Part shown: piece by piece, positions 35,183-44,540 of the stretch | Layout of the letters: the number at the start of each line of letters is the position of its first letter | Position numbering within the stretch: the first letter of the stretch is position 1 | NCBI RefSeq assembly: GCF_001591665.1 | Contig: NZ_BCVI01000018.1 | Location: 1-64,000 of the forward strand | Length of the DNA: 64,000 nt | Direction: 5' to 3' | Source of the DNA: Neobacillus soli NBRC 102451 | Lineage (GTDB): Bacteria; Bacillota; Bacilli; Bacillales; Cytobacillaceae | Translations under genes and position numbers: made by a program | The notes under the pieces: model-generated | What the model was told of the DNA's origin: nothing | Seen by the model: the letters and a program-made list of their open reading frames with translations, nothing else | The model's database searches: none

Positions 35183-35884
35183 TTACGCCAAGTATGCCTC
35201 GCGAACTTCATCATTGGTGATCAGCTCATGTCCGTTCCCTTTGAGTTTAATTTCCCCCGTTTGGATAACATAGCCACGATCGGCGATTTGTAAGGCTTGG
35301 TAGGCGTTTTGTTCAACGAGCAGGATTGTGATGCCTTCGTCGTTCAATTCCTTGATGATTTCAAAAATTTGTTCGACAATGATGGGTGCAAGCCCCATGG
35401 AAGGCTCGTCTAACATCAGTAAATCTGGTTTCATCATCAGGGCTCTCCCGATCGCGAGCATTTGCTGCTCCCCGCCACTCATCGTGCCCCCCTTTTGCTC
35501 CAGCCGACCCTTAAGCTTGGGGAAATAGTGAAAGACTTGTTGCATTCTTTCCTCAATCACCTGTTTACTTTTTACCGAGAAGGCTCCCATCAATAAGTTT
35601 TCTTTGACCGTTAGTCTTGGAAAAATCCTTCTGCCTTCGGGAACATGGGCTATCCCTAGCAGTGTTGTTTCATGAGCCGGTTTATTAGAAATATCGGTTC
35701 CATTATAAAAAATAGTTCCTGCTTTTACTTTTGTCAGTCCACTGATAGATTTTAATGTGGTTGATTTGCCAGCACCATTACTGCCAATTAGTGTGACAAT
35801 TTCTCCTTTTTCAACGGCAACGTCAATTCCTTTTAACGCTTGAATACCGCCATAAAAGGTTTCAACATTGTTTAATTGAAGCAT
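35183..35884 (-). CDS. livF: Branched-chain amino acid ABC transporter ATPase LivF
   Basis: A 233-residue ATP-binding subunit: Walker A VTLIGSNGAGKSTTLKSISG, signature MSGGEQQMLAIGRALM, Walker B LLMLDEPSMGLAP and H-loop-equivalent ILLVEQNAYQALQIADRGYV. The short length and this last motif separate LivF from LivG. It is the last gene of a five-gene operon; it starts 11 bases after livG. It powers import of Leu, Ile or Val with LivG. Confidence 0.9.
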   Translation of the reverse strand: MLQLNNVETFYGGIQALKGIDVAVEKGEIVTLIGSNGAGKSTTLKSISGLTKVKAGTIFYNGTDISNKPAHETTLLGIAHVPEGRRIFPRLTVKENLLMGAFSVKSKQVIEERMQQVFHYFPKLKGRLEQKGGTMSGGEQQMLAIGRALMMKPDLLMLDEPSMGLAPIIVEQIFEIIKELNDEGITILLVEQNAYQALQIADRGYVIQTGEIKLKGNGHELITNDEVREAYLA

Positions 35885-35895
35885 TGATTTTCCCC

Positions 35896-36672
35896 CTATC
35901 CCGCATGAACCGCCCCAGATCCTAGATATGCCTCAATCACTTTTGGATTATTTCGGATGTCTTCAGGCTTTCCTTCTGCAATTTTTTCACCATGATCGAG
36001 TACGAAGATTTGTTCAGAAATTTCCATGACCAGCTTCATGTCATGTTCAATAAGAAGGACGGTTAAATTAAATTCATCTCTCATCTTCTTAATCAGCTGG
36101 GTAAGCTCTTTGGTCTCCTTTGGATTCATGCCAGCTGCTGGCTCATCTAATAATAAAATCTTAGGGCTTGCAGCGATTGCTCTTGCGATTTCTAATCTTC
36201 TTTGGGCCCCGTAGCTTAAATTGCACGCTTTTTCATTTAGAAAGGAATCCAGTCCGACATATTCCAATAATTGATAGGCCTTTATTTCTGTAGCAAGTTC
36301 TTCCTTCCGTGTGGTAGGAAGATTGAATAAAATCCCGAAGAGGCCCGCTTTTAAATGGGTGTGCATGCCCACCATCACATTTTCAAGTACCGTCATTTCA
36401 TTAAATAACCGGATATTTTGAAAGGTTCTAGAGATTCCTCTTTGACAAACTACATGTGGCTTTAATCCATTTAATTTTTCATTTTCAAGCAAAATAATCC
36501 CTGAAGTAGGCTGATAAACACCGGTAATCATATTAAAAAAAGTGGTTTTTCCAGCCCCGTTTGGTCCAATAACGGCTGTGATCGAGTTTTTCTCTACTGT
36601 CATCGATACATCCTGATTTGCCGTCAGACCGCCAAATTTTTTCGATAAATTCTGTACCTCTAAAATGGACAT
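35896..36672 (-). CDS. livG: Branched-chain amino acid ABC transporter ATPase LivG
   Basis: A 258-residue ATPase: Walker A ITAVIGPNGAGKTTFFNMIT, signature NLSYGAQRRLEIARAIA, Walker B ILLLDEPAAGMNPKET, H-loop LTVLLIEHDMKLVMEI. The YGAQ variant of the signature and the ISRTFQNIRLFNEMTVLENV stretch are LivG hallmarks. It follows livM by three bases. Confidence 0.92.
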   Translation of the reverse strand: MSILEVQNLSKKFGGLTANQDVSMTVEKNSITAVIGPNGAGKTTFFNMITGVYQPTSGIILLENEKLNGLKPHVVCQRGISRTFQNIRLFNEMTVLENVMVGMHTHLKAGLFGILFNLPTTRKEELATEIKAYQLLEYVGLDSFLNEKACNLSYGAQRRLEIARAIAASPKILLLDEPAAGMNPKETKELTQLIKKMRDEFNLTVLLIEHDMKLVMEISEQIFVLDHGEKIAEGKPEDIRNNPKVIEAYLGSGAVHAG

Positions 36673-36675
36673 ACT

Positions 36676-37971
36676 CTACACCTCCTGAGCCTTCTCGATA
36701 GGTGATTGTTCTGGAATGGTTTCACCGGCAGCCCCCTTGCTTCCCTTTTGTAATGCTTTTTCATTATATTTCCGATTCCTAGCCGGCAGGAGCCCTTGGG
36801 GTCGGTATAATGCAAACAAGATGAGGAGCAATCCGAAAATCATCCTTTGCATCTTTGAAGGAGACAGTGCATCCGGAATGGAAATCGCTCCTGACGTACT
36901 TAGTTGATTCAACCAATTGGTTACCTCCGTTAATACTTGAAGGTTTAGAATCGTCATAACGGCTGCACCAAGGATGACACCCGGAACACTGCCCATTCCG
37001 CCCAAGATGACCATGACTAGGATCGTAATCGACTCGAGCAACGTAAAACTTGTCGGATCAACAAAGGCTTGTTTTGCAGCAAAGACCACGCCCATCATAC
37101 CGGAGAAGGAGGCGCCAATTGCAAAAGCCATTAATTTTGTTTTCACTAAAGGGACACCCATTGCCTGTGCAGCTATTTCATTTTCCCTAACCGCTTTCCA
37201 CGAACGGCCTATTTTTGAATGTTCAAAACGAAGGACCGTAAAAATCGTAAATATCAGGATGACCAGCACAACGTAATAGAATTGACTTGGGTAAATAAAG
37301 TCCATTCCAAACAGGCGCGGCGGTGTCACAGAAGAGAGTCCCATGGCCCCGTTTGTGATGTTAAGCGGGCGGTCCAGATTATTAAAGATAATTCGAATAA
37401 TCTCACCAAAGCCTAGTGTAACAATCGCCAAATAATCTCCTTTCACCCGCAGTACCGGTATTCCCAGTAATACTCCGAACAAGGCTGCTACAAAGCAACC
37501 GAGTAAAATAAAAATCCAAAAACTTTCTCCTGAAAGTGGAAAATGCCCAAATGGCATAAAATTATTTGCTTGCGCTGTCGCAAAAATTCCATAGGTGTAG
37601 GCCCCGACGGCAAAAAACGCGATAAATCCCAAATCAAGAAGCCCGGCCATCCCGACGACAATATTCAATCCCAGCGCCATCGAAATATAGATTCCAACAA
37701 GTGTAGCTACTTCCATATAGGATTGATAGCCATCGCCATTACTTGCTGTAAAGGGAAGTAAAAAGACGAGCACCACTCCAGCAATTAACCATTTGGTGAG
37801 ATTCTTGAAGCTCGTAAAATATAATAGTAAAAGGGATGCTAATAGAAGCAGGAAGGCAGTTACTGATTTTTGTGCTAAAAATAAACTTAGCGATGTGACT
37901 CCAATGTAAATAAGAAGAAAAATTCCTTGGGCAAGCTTGTTTTGTTTATATTTTTTCCAAAGTGCCTTCAT
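36676..37971 (-). CDS. livM: Branched-chain amino acid ABC transporter permease LivM
   Basis: A 431-residue permease, about ten membrane helices, with the family's EAA-like loop VRENEIAAQAMGVPLVKTKL. MALGLNIVVGMAGLLDLGFI marks the conserved core. The C-terminal tail (KGSKGAAGETIPEQSPIEKA) is charged and cytoplasmic. ATG 37971 is chosen, with AGGTGA five bases upstream and overlapping the end of livH; GTG 37980 is possible. The long N-terminal extension before the core is normal for LivM. Confidence 0.9.
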   Translation of the reverse strand: MKALWKKYKQNKLAQGIFLLIYIGVTSLSLFLAQKSVTAFLLLLASLLLLYFTSFKNLTKWLIAGVVLVFLLPFTASNGDGYQSYMEVATLVGIYISMALGLNIVVGMAGLLDLGFIAFFAVGAYTYGIFATAQANNFMPFGHFPLSGESFWIFILLGCFVAALFGVLLGIPVLRVKGDYLAIVTLGFGEIIRIIFNNLDRPLNITNGAMGLSSVTPPRLFGMDFIYPSQFYYVVLVILIFTIFTVLRFEHSKIGRSWKAVRENEIAAQAMGVPLVKTKLMAFAIGASFSGMMGVVFAAKQAFVDPTSFTLLESITILVMVILGGMGSVPGVILGAAVMTILNLQVLTEVTNWLNQLSTSGAISIPDALSPSKMQRMIFGLLLILFALYRPQGLLPARNRKYNEKALQKGSKGAAGETIPEQSPIEKAQEV

Positions 37972-37980
37972 TCTTCTCAC

Positions 37981-38967
37981 CTACACTTTCTCGGTTACCG
38001 GTTTGCCAAATAAGCCCTCCGGTTTAAAAAGTAATACAAGAATTAAGATGATAAACGCAAAAACATCTTTATATTCGGCACCAAATATTCCGTGAGATAA
38101 CAGCGTTAAATTGGCTGACGCAAACATTTCTAATAAGCCAAGCAGTAATCCTCCGAACATGGCTCCACGAATGTTACCAATCCCGCCTAAAACCGCTGCC
38201 GTAAATGCTTTTAAACCTAGAATAAAACCAATATAAGGGTCAATGGTTCCATATTGGACAGCAAAAAGCACCCCTGTTGCTCCGCCCAGGGCGGAACCAA
38301 TAAAGAAAGTTATTGAGATTACCTTATTCACATTAATGGTCATTAATGAGGCGGTTTCACGATCTTGCGCAACAGCTCTCATTGCCATTCCCCACTTGGT
38401 TCGATTAACAAAGAGATCAAGCCCAATCATCATGATCACCGCCGTAACAAGAACAATCACAAAAGATGTTTTAATCGTTGCATCATTAAAAATGGAGCTC
38501 ACTGATGAGGCTTTAATGGAAAGCTGGTGGGTAAATAAACTTGGGCCCGTCACAATGTAATTCCCTTTTTTTAATTCGGCAATGAATCGAACAATATCCT
38601 GTAATAAGAATGAAATACCAATGGCCGTAATCAGCGGGATTAACCGAGGTGCATTTCGCAATGGCCGGTAGGCCACCCGTTCGATTCCCATTCCCAAGAA
38701 ACCTGTTAAGACAGCAGTAATTAAGAGGACCGCGATCAGCATCACAATCGCCGGTAGGGAGGAGACCCAGCCTATTCCCGTTAATACGAGTAAAATGGCG
38801 GTCCCTATAAATGCACCTGACATGAAAATTTCTCCATGTGCAAAGTTGATTAATTCCAAAATCCCGTAAACCATGGTGTACCCAATGGCAATAACGGCAT
38901 ACACCGCTCCCAAGGTAAGACCATCGATCAAGACCTGTGGGATTGTGTGGAGTACCTCGTTAAACAA
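37981..38967 (-). CDS. livH: Branched-chain amino acid ABC transporter permease LivH
   Basis: A 328-residue permease, about eight helices: IPQVLIDGLTLGAVYAVIAI, GYTMVYGILELINFAHGEIF, the EAA-like loop MRAVAQDRETASLMTINVNK and GLKAFTAAVLGGIGNIRGAM. I place the start at TTG 38967, because AAGGAGGG lies six bases upstream; longer in-frame starts (to 39018) include that ribosome site within the protein. Binds LivM to form the channel. Confidence 0.9.
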   Translation of the reverse strand: MFNEVLHTIPQVLIDGLTLGAVYAVIAIGYTMVYGILELINFAHGEIFMSGAFIGTAILLVLTGIGWVSSLPAIVMLIAVLLITAVLTGFLGMGIERVAYRPLRNAPRLIPLITAIGISFLLQDIVRFIAELKKGNYIVTGPSLFTHQLSIKASSVSSIFNDATIKTSFVIVLVTAVIMMIGLDLFVNRTKWGMAMRAVAQDRETASLMTINVNKVISITFFIGSALGGATGVLFAVQYGTIDPYIGFILGLKAFTAAVLGGIGNIRGAMFGGLLLGLLEMFASANLTLLSHGIFGAEYKDVFAFIILILVLLFKPEGLFGKPVTEKV

Positions 38968-39052
38968 AGGCTTTCCCTCCTTGTCCAAATTTTTCATAGA
39001 AGAAAAGGGCATTCTCACTCACAAAAATGAGTTATACCCTTTTCAATCTTGT

Positions 39053-40243
39053 TTATTTACTAACTTCGCCAACTAATTCAGCTGGATATTTCGCTTCCTT
39101 AAAACTATAAATAAACACTTTCGCAAAATTATTGTCGCCGATGTCGTCAAAGCTGACTTTTGTCAAAACACCTTGATAATCCTTCACACCACGAACGGCA
39201 TCCCTTACTTGCGCGCGAGCCGGCATTTTGTTGTCATTCGCTTTAATGGCATCCTCAATACCCTTTAATACGACGCCCATCGTATCATAGCCGTAGACCG
39301 AATAGGATTCCGTATCTTTGTTAAATTTCGCTTTGTAGCTCTCTTTAAACTTCTTACCTTCTTCTGATTTCGTTGAATCCCCGGCGAGTGAAGTAATATA
39401 AGTATCTTTGATTGCATCGCCGGCTATTTCAACCAGGGTAGAAGCATCTAAACCATCCCCGCCAAGGAATGGAACCTTGATCCCCTTTTCACGGGCTTGT
39501 TTAATAATTAGACCGCCCTCCGCGTAGATTCCTCCGAAATAGACTAAATCAGGCTTTTTGGAAACGACTTGGTTCAGAACCCCATTAAAGTCTTTTTCTC
39601 CAACGGTAATTCCTTCAAAGCCGAGAATCTCAGCACCTTTTTCTTCTGCCGATTTCTTGAAAGCTTCCGCAAGCCCTGTTCCATAGGCAGTTTTGTCCTG
39701 GATGATAAAGATTTTCTTGGCTTTTAATGTATTAACGGCAAATTCAGCACCGGCAGGACCTTGGAAGTCATCACGAGCGACGATACGGTTGACAGTTTTT
39801 AATCCTCTCGATGTGACTTCTACCGCAGAGTTAGCCGGTGAAACCATTGGAATCGCATATTTTTCATAAACCTCTGATGACGGAATCGCTACTCCAGAGT
39901 TAAAGTGTCCGACCACTGCCAAAATGGATTTATCCGCCCCGATTATTTGCGCATTGGCCACCCCTTTTTTCGGATCTCCCTGATCATCATAAGGGACTAG
40001 CCGCAAATCAAAGCCTAATTCTTTAAACTTTTTCTTTTCCTCATCTAATTTCATTTGTGCACCCAGTTTTATAGCTTCGCCAATGGTTGCACTTCCACCT
40101 GAAAGCGGGGTTTGCGTAGCAATCTTAATAACTTTTGCACTGCTTTTTCCATCATCCCCGGACTTTGAGCCGCAGCCCGCTAAAAAAATACTTGCGGCCA
40201 GGCCCCCCGTTAACAATAACGCTAATGATTTTTTCAATCTCAT
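39053..40243 (-). CDS. livJ: Branched-chain amino acid-binding lipoprotein
   Basis: A 396-residue substrate-binding protein with a lipoprotein signal (LLLTGGLAASIFLAGCGSKS, lipid on Cys after LAG). The type-I periplasmic-binding fold shows KIATQTPLSGGSATIGEAIK, LVPYDDQGDPKKGVANAQII, MVSPANSAVEVTSRG and KIFIIQDKTAYGTGLAEAFK. GGGGGAGGG lies five bases before ATG. First gene of the liv operon. Ligand specificity (Leu, Ile, Val or a related amide) cannot be settled from sequence alone. Confidence 0.88.
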   Translation of the reverse strand: MRLKKSLALLLTGGLAASIFLAGCGSKSGDDGKSSAKVIKIATQTPLSGGSATIGEAIKLGAQMKLDEEKKKFKELGFDLRLVPYDDQGDPKKGVANAQIIGADKSILAVVGHFNSGVAIPSSEVYEKYAIPMVSPANSAVEVTSRGLKTVNRIVARDDFQGPAGAEFAVNTLKAKKIFIIQDKTAYGTGLAEAFKKSAEEKGAEILGFEGITVGEKDFNGVLNQVVSKKPDLVYFGGIYAEGGLIIKQAREKGIKVPFLGGDGLDASTLVEIAGDAIKDTYITSLAGDSTKSEEGKKFKESYKAKFNKDTESYSVYGYDTMGVVLKGIEDAIKANDNKMPARAQVRDAVRGVKDYQGVLTKVSFDDIGDNNFAKVFIYSFKEAKYPAELVGEVSK

Positions 40244-40342
40244 ATTGACCCTCCCCCTTTTTATTAAAATGCTCGTCCCCTTTATGTATATTTAACCGAA
40301 GTAAAAAATAGGACATTTTATTCATTCCAATATTAGGAAATA

Positions 40343-40423
40343 CAGTGAGCGGAGCGAACCGATGTTGACTTATCGTAGGGCGGAGAGCGAAGGTTAGTAG
40401 CCGCTAGGACGCTGGAGCTGGAC
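40343..40423. repeat. Dispersed Bacillaceae-type repeat
   Basis: Contains GAGCGGAGCGAACCGATG, CGGAGAGCGAAGG and TAGCCGCTAGGACGCTGGAG with CTGGAC. The last part recalls a GTCCAGCTCCAGCGCCTAGCGG word I know as common between genes in Bacillaceae. It is GC-richer than its surroundings. Confidence 0.5.
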
Positions 40424-40467
40424 AATTCTCAAAGTCAAAATTTATACTTTCCTATCTGTTTAAAAAA

Positions 40468-40500
40468 AAGAACAGGATTTCCCTAAGGAACCCTGTTCTT
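40468..40500 (-). terminator. Terminator of the threonine-aldolase-like gene
   Basis: AAGAACAGG and CCTGTTCTT around a 15-base loop; on the minus strand the run of eight T (AAAAAAAA at 40462) follows. Confidence 0.75.
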
Positions 40501-40595
40501 ATTTCTATCTAACTTTTTCCACTGTTTCTCTTTTAGTAACAAGCGACTAAATCACAAATCCATCTTGGTTGTCAGGCACCAATTATTAAAATATT

Positions 40596-41615
40596 TTATT
40601 TTCTAATATCCTCAATAAAAGCTTCTACCATTTCCTCTTTTGTTGCCCAAGATGTCACTAGCCGAATGGCGGAGTGTTCCGAATCGACCTTTTCCCAAAT
40701 ATGGAAGGCATACTTGCTTTCCAGTTCGGTAATCAGGGCATTCGGTAAAACCGGAAAGATTTGGTTTGAAGGAGACGGAGTTAAAAATTTAATATTTGCT
40801 TGGTTTAGTCCATCTATTAGCATTTCTGCCATCTTATTCGCATGCATAGCTAAATCAAAAAACAGATTGTCCCGAAACAATTCAAGAAACTGTATACCTA
40901 ATAATCTCCCTTTTGCAAGCATGGCCCCTTTTTGCTTTAGATGATAGCGAAAATCCTCCTTAAGAGAATCACGGCAAATAACTAATGCTTCCCCGATAAG
41001 TGCGCCATTCTTCGTTCCACCAATATAGAAGGCATCCACAAGTACCGGTAGATCGCTTAATTGCAGGTCATTTTCTTTGGAACACAATGCTGAACCCAGT
41101 CTTGCACCATCCATGTACAATAGAAGATTGTTCTCACGGCAAAAGTCACTTAACTGCTTTAGTTCGCTCCTTTTATAAATAGAACCTATTTCAGTCGAAT
41201 TAGATATGTATACCAACTTCGGTTTCACCATATGCTCATCTATATGAGCGTCGAGTACTGCTTTCACGCCCGATGGAGTAAGTTTCCCGTCTTCTGCTTC
41301 TATCGAAAGTATCTTATGACCTGTCGCTTCAATTGCCCCAGTCTCATGCCCAAGAATATGCCCCGTACTAACTGCTATTGCCGCCTCATGAGGTCTTAAG
41401 AAAGCGGAAAGAGCAGTAAGATTCGTTTGTGTCCCACCTGATAAAAAGTGAATATCTACGTCAGTCCGTCCCATTCTTTCCTTTATCAGTTCCATCGCTT
41501 TTTGGCTAAATCGATCTTCCCCATACCCTTCCTCTTGCACAAGGTTTGACTCTACTAAAGCATTCAATATTCTAGGATGTGCACCTTCACTGTAATCGTT
41601 CTTAAAACTGTACAT
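40596..41615 (-). CDS. Low-specificity threonine aldolase / beta-eliminating lyase family
   Basis: A 339-residue PLP enzyme of the fold that splits threonine into glycine and acetaldehyde. Visible: NDYSEGAHPRILNALVESNL (substrate-side start), FLSGGTQTNLTALSAFLRPH, TGHKILSIEAEDGKLTP, LLYMDGARLGSALCSKENDL (PLP-binding Asp) and DAFYIGGTKNGALIGEALVI with the Schiff-base Lys. ATG 41615 has GGAGG seven bases upstream. It lies 19 bases behind the Asp-box gene, so they may share a transcript. Confidence 0.85.
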   Translation of the reverse strand: MYSFKNDYSEGAHPRILNALVESNLVQEEGYGEDRFSQKAMELIKERMGRTDVDIHFLSGGTQTNLTALSAFLRPHEAAIAVSTGHILGHETGAIEATGHKILSIEAEDGKLTPSGVKAVLDAHIDEHMVKPKLVYISNSTEIGSIYKRSELKQLSDFCRENNLLLYMDGARLGSALCSKENDLQLSDLPVLVDAFYIGGTKNGALIGEALVICRDSLKEDFRYHLKQKGAMLAKGRLLGIQFLELFRDNLFFDLAMHANKMAEMLIDGLNQANIKFLTPSPSNQIFPVLPNALITELESKYAFHIWEKVDSEHSAIRLVTSWATKEEMVEAFIEDIRK

Positions 41616-41634
41616 TTTGTTGCCTCCGTCTTCG

Positions 41635-42588
41635 TTATTTTTGGCTGTTAGCCAGCGTCTCTCCTTGTTCCGTTTCATTTGGCTTTACCTCCGTGGAGAA
41701 CCCCCATGTCTTGCCGTTATCGTTTGAAAGAAACTTGCCTTTTACTTTTCCACCTTTATAATCGCCATTGGGTCCTTGATTAATAAGGACGGCTAAATGG
41801 TCTTTTTCCTTAAAAGGCAATTCAGCCGTGACAAAAATTTTATGGTATTGATCAGGAATATTAATAGTGGCCTTCATCCAAGAATTCCCTTCATCTTGCG
41901 TCACATAAAGGTCAGGTTCTTCAGGATTAATAAATCCATAGGATAAAAAACCTGTTTGTTCATCGACAAATCCTCCGTCTTTCACTAAATTTGTCACATT
42001 CGAAGGATTCGTTTCACGCCAAGACTTGCCGCCATCATGGGTGAGATAGACATTGGACATTTCCTGTGAAACTGTTCGATCACCGGAAAGTAAACAGTAG
42101 CCAAAATTATCATTTAAAAAATTCACTTTTCGGAATCGGAGCGATGGATAATGTTCCGCGATAACCGCATCCCGCCAAAGCTTCCCTTGATCAAGTGTGT
42201 ACGTTAAGTATATCTTATTATCGGACCCGTCAGGACCGTCGGAGTATAAAAAAGCAGTCCGATTTTTTAAAAGGATATAGCTATTTTCAATGGGCTCTTG
42301 TTTATTCCCGCTATACTCGCCTTCAAATAATTGATCTTTTATAATTGGAACGGGAAGCCAACTATTTCCTTTATCAAAGGTTATTTTGAGTTCATCGTTT
42401 TGAAGAGAGTAATCAACGGTGTGTTCAGCATACAAGGGTTGTTCCTTTTGATTCGTTTGAGGTTCTGAATCTTTGGTTACTTTATTTTCCTTTTGTGGTG
42501 CCAGCACTAATGAATATTGATAAAATACTAAAGCGATGATTAAGGAAATCATCATTACACCGCTTATTCCATAAAAAATCTTTTTCAC
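41635..42588 (-). CDS. Membrane-anchored Asp-box (BNR) protein
   Basis: A 317-residue protein with one N-terminal helix (YGISGVMMISLIIALVFYQY) and an extracytoplasmic beta-propeller-like domain. Five Asp-box turns of the form S/TxDxGxxW are visible: TFDKGNSWLP, TLDQGKLWRD, THDGGKSWRE, TQDEGNSWMK, SNDNGKTWGF. This structural repeat occurs in sialidases and in photosystem-assembly-like propellers, but no catalytic residues of sialidases are evident. GTG start, AAGGAG eight bases upstream. Function unknown. Confidence 0.7.
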   Translation of the reverse strand: MKKIFYGISGVMMISLIIALVFYQYSLVLAPQKENKVTKDSEPQTNQKEQPLYAEHTVDYSLQNDELKITFDKGNSWLPVPIIKDQLFEGEYSGNKQEPIENSYILLKNRTAFLYSDGPDGSDNKIYLTYTLDQGKLWRDAVIAEHYPSLRFRKVNFLNDNFGYCLLSGDRTVSQEMSNVYLTHDGGKSWRETNPSNVTNLVKDGGFVDEQTGFLSYGFINPEEPDLYVTQDEGNSWMKATINIPDQYHKIFVTAELPFKEKDHLAVLINQGPNGDYKGGKVKGKFLSNDNGKTWGFSTEVKPNETEQGETLANSQK

Positions 42589-42707
42589 TTTTAATGCTCC
42601 TTATTAATTGCTAAAAAATATAAAAACCCCATATCTATTTTAACAATAAATACGGGGAATTTGATAATTTGAAATTGGTTTTTAGTGAGGTATTCTTTTG
42701 GAGTGAT

Positions 42708-43076
42708 TTAATTATTTTTTAACTTGTAAATTTCTCTGGAGTGTTCGGAAATCATTTGGTCATAATACTCAAGATCATTTTTCGTGGCCATATTAGTTTT
42801 GATTTCTTTAACATCATCTATGACAGTGTCTACTTTGTTTTCAAGGCGGTCTAGTCTTTCGTTCGTTTCGGAAATCTTTACATTCGTGGCTGCTACTGTT
42901 TCGATTAAATGGTTTATCATTTTTCCATGAATTTTTAGTTCCTGATCCATGCTGTTTACCTTTTGATCCAGCGAGCTTACCTTTTGATCAATGGCGCTTA
43001 TCTTTTGATCCAGCGAGCTTACCTTTTGATCCAGGTTATCAAGTTTGTCCAATATCAACTTTAGTGTCTCTTCCAT
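42708..43076 (-). CDS. Repeat-built coiled-coil protein
   Basis: A 122-residue, almost entirely helical protein from ATG 43076 (GGAGGTG seven bases upstream). Residues 10-50 are heptads of the form LDQKVSSLDQKISAIDQKVS, and later segments (ETNERLDRLENKVDTVIDDV) continue the coil. The DNA repeats at 42940-43040 encode the heptads. No membrane segment or other domain. Similar small coiled-coil proteins in Bacillus have no known role. Confidence 0.7.
   Translation of the reverse strand: MEETLKLILDKLDNLDQKVSSLDQKISAIDQKVSSLDQKVNSMDQELKIHGKMINHLIETVAATNVKISETNERLDRLENKVDTVIDDVKEIKTNMATKNDLEYYDQMISEHSREIYKLKNN
42940..43040. repeat. 21-bp in-frame direct repeats in the coiled-coil gene
   Basis: Units start at 42961, 42982, 43003 and 43024 (TTTTGATCCAGCGAGCTTAC and variants), each coding for seven residues. 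The first and third are identical. Confidence 0.8.
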
Positions 43077-43164
43077 TATCTTCACCTCCTTCATTTATGA
43101 TTATAGCAGATTAATGTAAATATTTGTCGATAGGTAGTAAATAATCTATCGAAAAAGAAAAAAA

Positions 43165-43198
43165 GTGCCTTATCCCGATAATTAGAAGGGATAGGCAC
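43165..43198 (-). terminator. Terminator of the serpin gene
   Basis: GTGCCTTATCCC and GGGATAGGCAC (one bulge), with a minus-strand run of T (AAAAAAA at 43158) following. Confidence 0.8.
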
Positions 43199-43210
43199 CC
43201 TGAATCAATT

Positions 43211-44467
43211 CTACATCCCTTCCTGTGGATTTGAAATCGAACCCATGAATAATATCATGTCTGTTTTATTGTCTGTAATCGAAATGAAAAATGGTCGATT
43301 TACTTCCATATGGAATGGGCCATCGAGAGGTGCCGACTCTTTAACCATCTCTATCGAAGTTGCCGCAGCCGCCTCTGTACCTTCTTCATTCACATCAATA
43401 AATGATTTTTGTTTCACTTTACTAATCCATATTGGATCCGTTTCTTTAATCATTTTCGTAAACTCTGCCCCTTCAGAAAATGCAGTTTTCATTCCAATCC
43501 TCTTTAATGTGTCATTCAACAATACTTCGTATTCCAATTGAAATTTTGGCAGCATGATTGTTCCCTTTTCTTCATGGAATTCTGAGTTCCATGTCTTCCA
43601 GTTATCATATGTGAGCATTTTTTTGAGTTCTACCAAACTCGAGTTTACCATTGGAAGGAATACGTTCATGCTCATTTCCCCATTGCCGTAAGGGAGAGAA
43701 ACAGCCTGGAAGTTTTCATTTTCCAAATAAGCTAATTTTTCGTTAAGGGACATTACCGGTACCTCTTTTGTGGTTCCGTTATCTAAATAAAAAGGGCGTT
43801 TCTCTGTTAGCTTTTTATCAAATTCATACTTCCAATTTCCTTTAAAATAAACCGCATTTATAAGAATTGCCACTAAAGAGGAATCTAAAGGCGTATCTAC
43901 TATTTTTTCAATTTTATCATTCGTCGATTGTTTTACCCAGTTATTGATCATTTTAGGGGACTGACTGTCGTTTATTTCAATTTCCTGAATTTTAGCATTA
44001 AAATAATCTTTGTTTTTTTGAGCAAACTCGGTCTGAAAATGATAGTCTTTGTTTAACCAAATCGAATTCGCGACATTCAACTGAATTTCTTTTGAGTCAC
44101 GATTCAGTATTGACATTAAGGATACATTTGCTTTATTCAGCTCATTTACATCCATTCCTTCATTCTGCAAAACCTTTGCTATTTCTGTTTTCGTCACCCC
44201 GTCTGCTCCGTTAGATAGCATCGACAATGCCATGAATAAACTCATAGGGGAAATGAAAATGTTGCCATGTCTGTCCGCCTCTACTCCCGACAACAATTCC
44301 AATCCCAATTTATTATTTAAGGGAATGATCTTTTTATAATCGTTTTTGCCAAAGTCTACATCGCTAGAAATCTGCAAATTTCCTGAGTTATTTCCCGTCC
44401 CACATGCCGTTACCAATAGGAATAAACTTACTAGTAAAAGCGGGGCCACTACTTTCTTCAAATCCAT
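43211..44467 (-). CDS. Lipoprotein serpin
   Basis: A 418-residue serine-protease inhibitor with a bacterial lipoprotein signal (VAPLLLVSLFLLVTACGTGN). The serpin core is complete: NIFISPMSLFMALSMLSNGA, LLINAVYFKGNWKYEFDKK-like VAILINAVYFKGNWKYEFDK, and FHMEVNRPFFISITDNKTDM. The hinge DVNEEGTEAAAATSIEMVKE has the small residues needed for loop insertion, so it should be inhibitory. ATG 44467 has AAAGG six bases upstream. Membrane-anchored serpins presumably guard the cell surface against proteases; the target is unknown. Confidence 0.88.
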   Translation of the reverse strand: MDLKKVVAPLLLVSLFLLVTACGTGNNSGNLQISSDVDFGKNDYKKIIPLNNKLGLELLSGVEADRHGNIFISPMSLFMALSMLSNGADGVTKTEIAKVLQNEGMDVNELNKANVSLMSILNRDSKEIQLNVANSIWLNKDYHFQTEFAQKNKDYFNAKIQEIEINDSQSPKMINNWVKQSTNDKIEKIVDTPLDSSLVAILINAVYFKGNWKYEFDKKLTEKRPFYLDNGTTKEVPVMSLNEKLAYLENENFQAVSLPYGNGEMSMNVFLPMVNSSLVELKKMLTYDNWKTWNSEFHEEKGTIMLPKFQLEYEVLLNDTLKRIGMKTAFSEGAEFTKMIKETDPIWISKVKQKSFIDVNEEGTEAAAATSIEMVKESAPLDGPFHMEVNRPFFISITDNKTDMILFMGSISNPQEGM

Positions 44468-44540
44468 CACCGCCCTTTCTATATAAGACTATTAAAGTTA
44501 GGAAAGGTTTCAGCAAGAAATGCCGAAAAACATCGATTGA

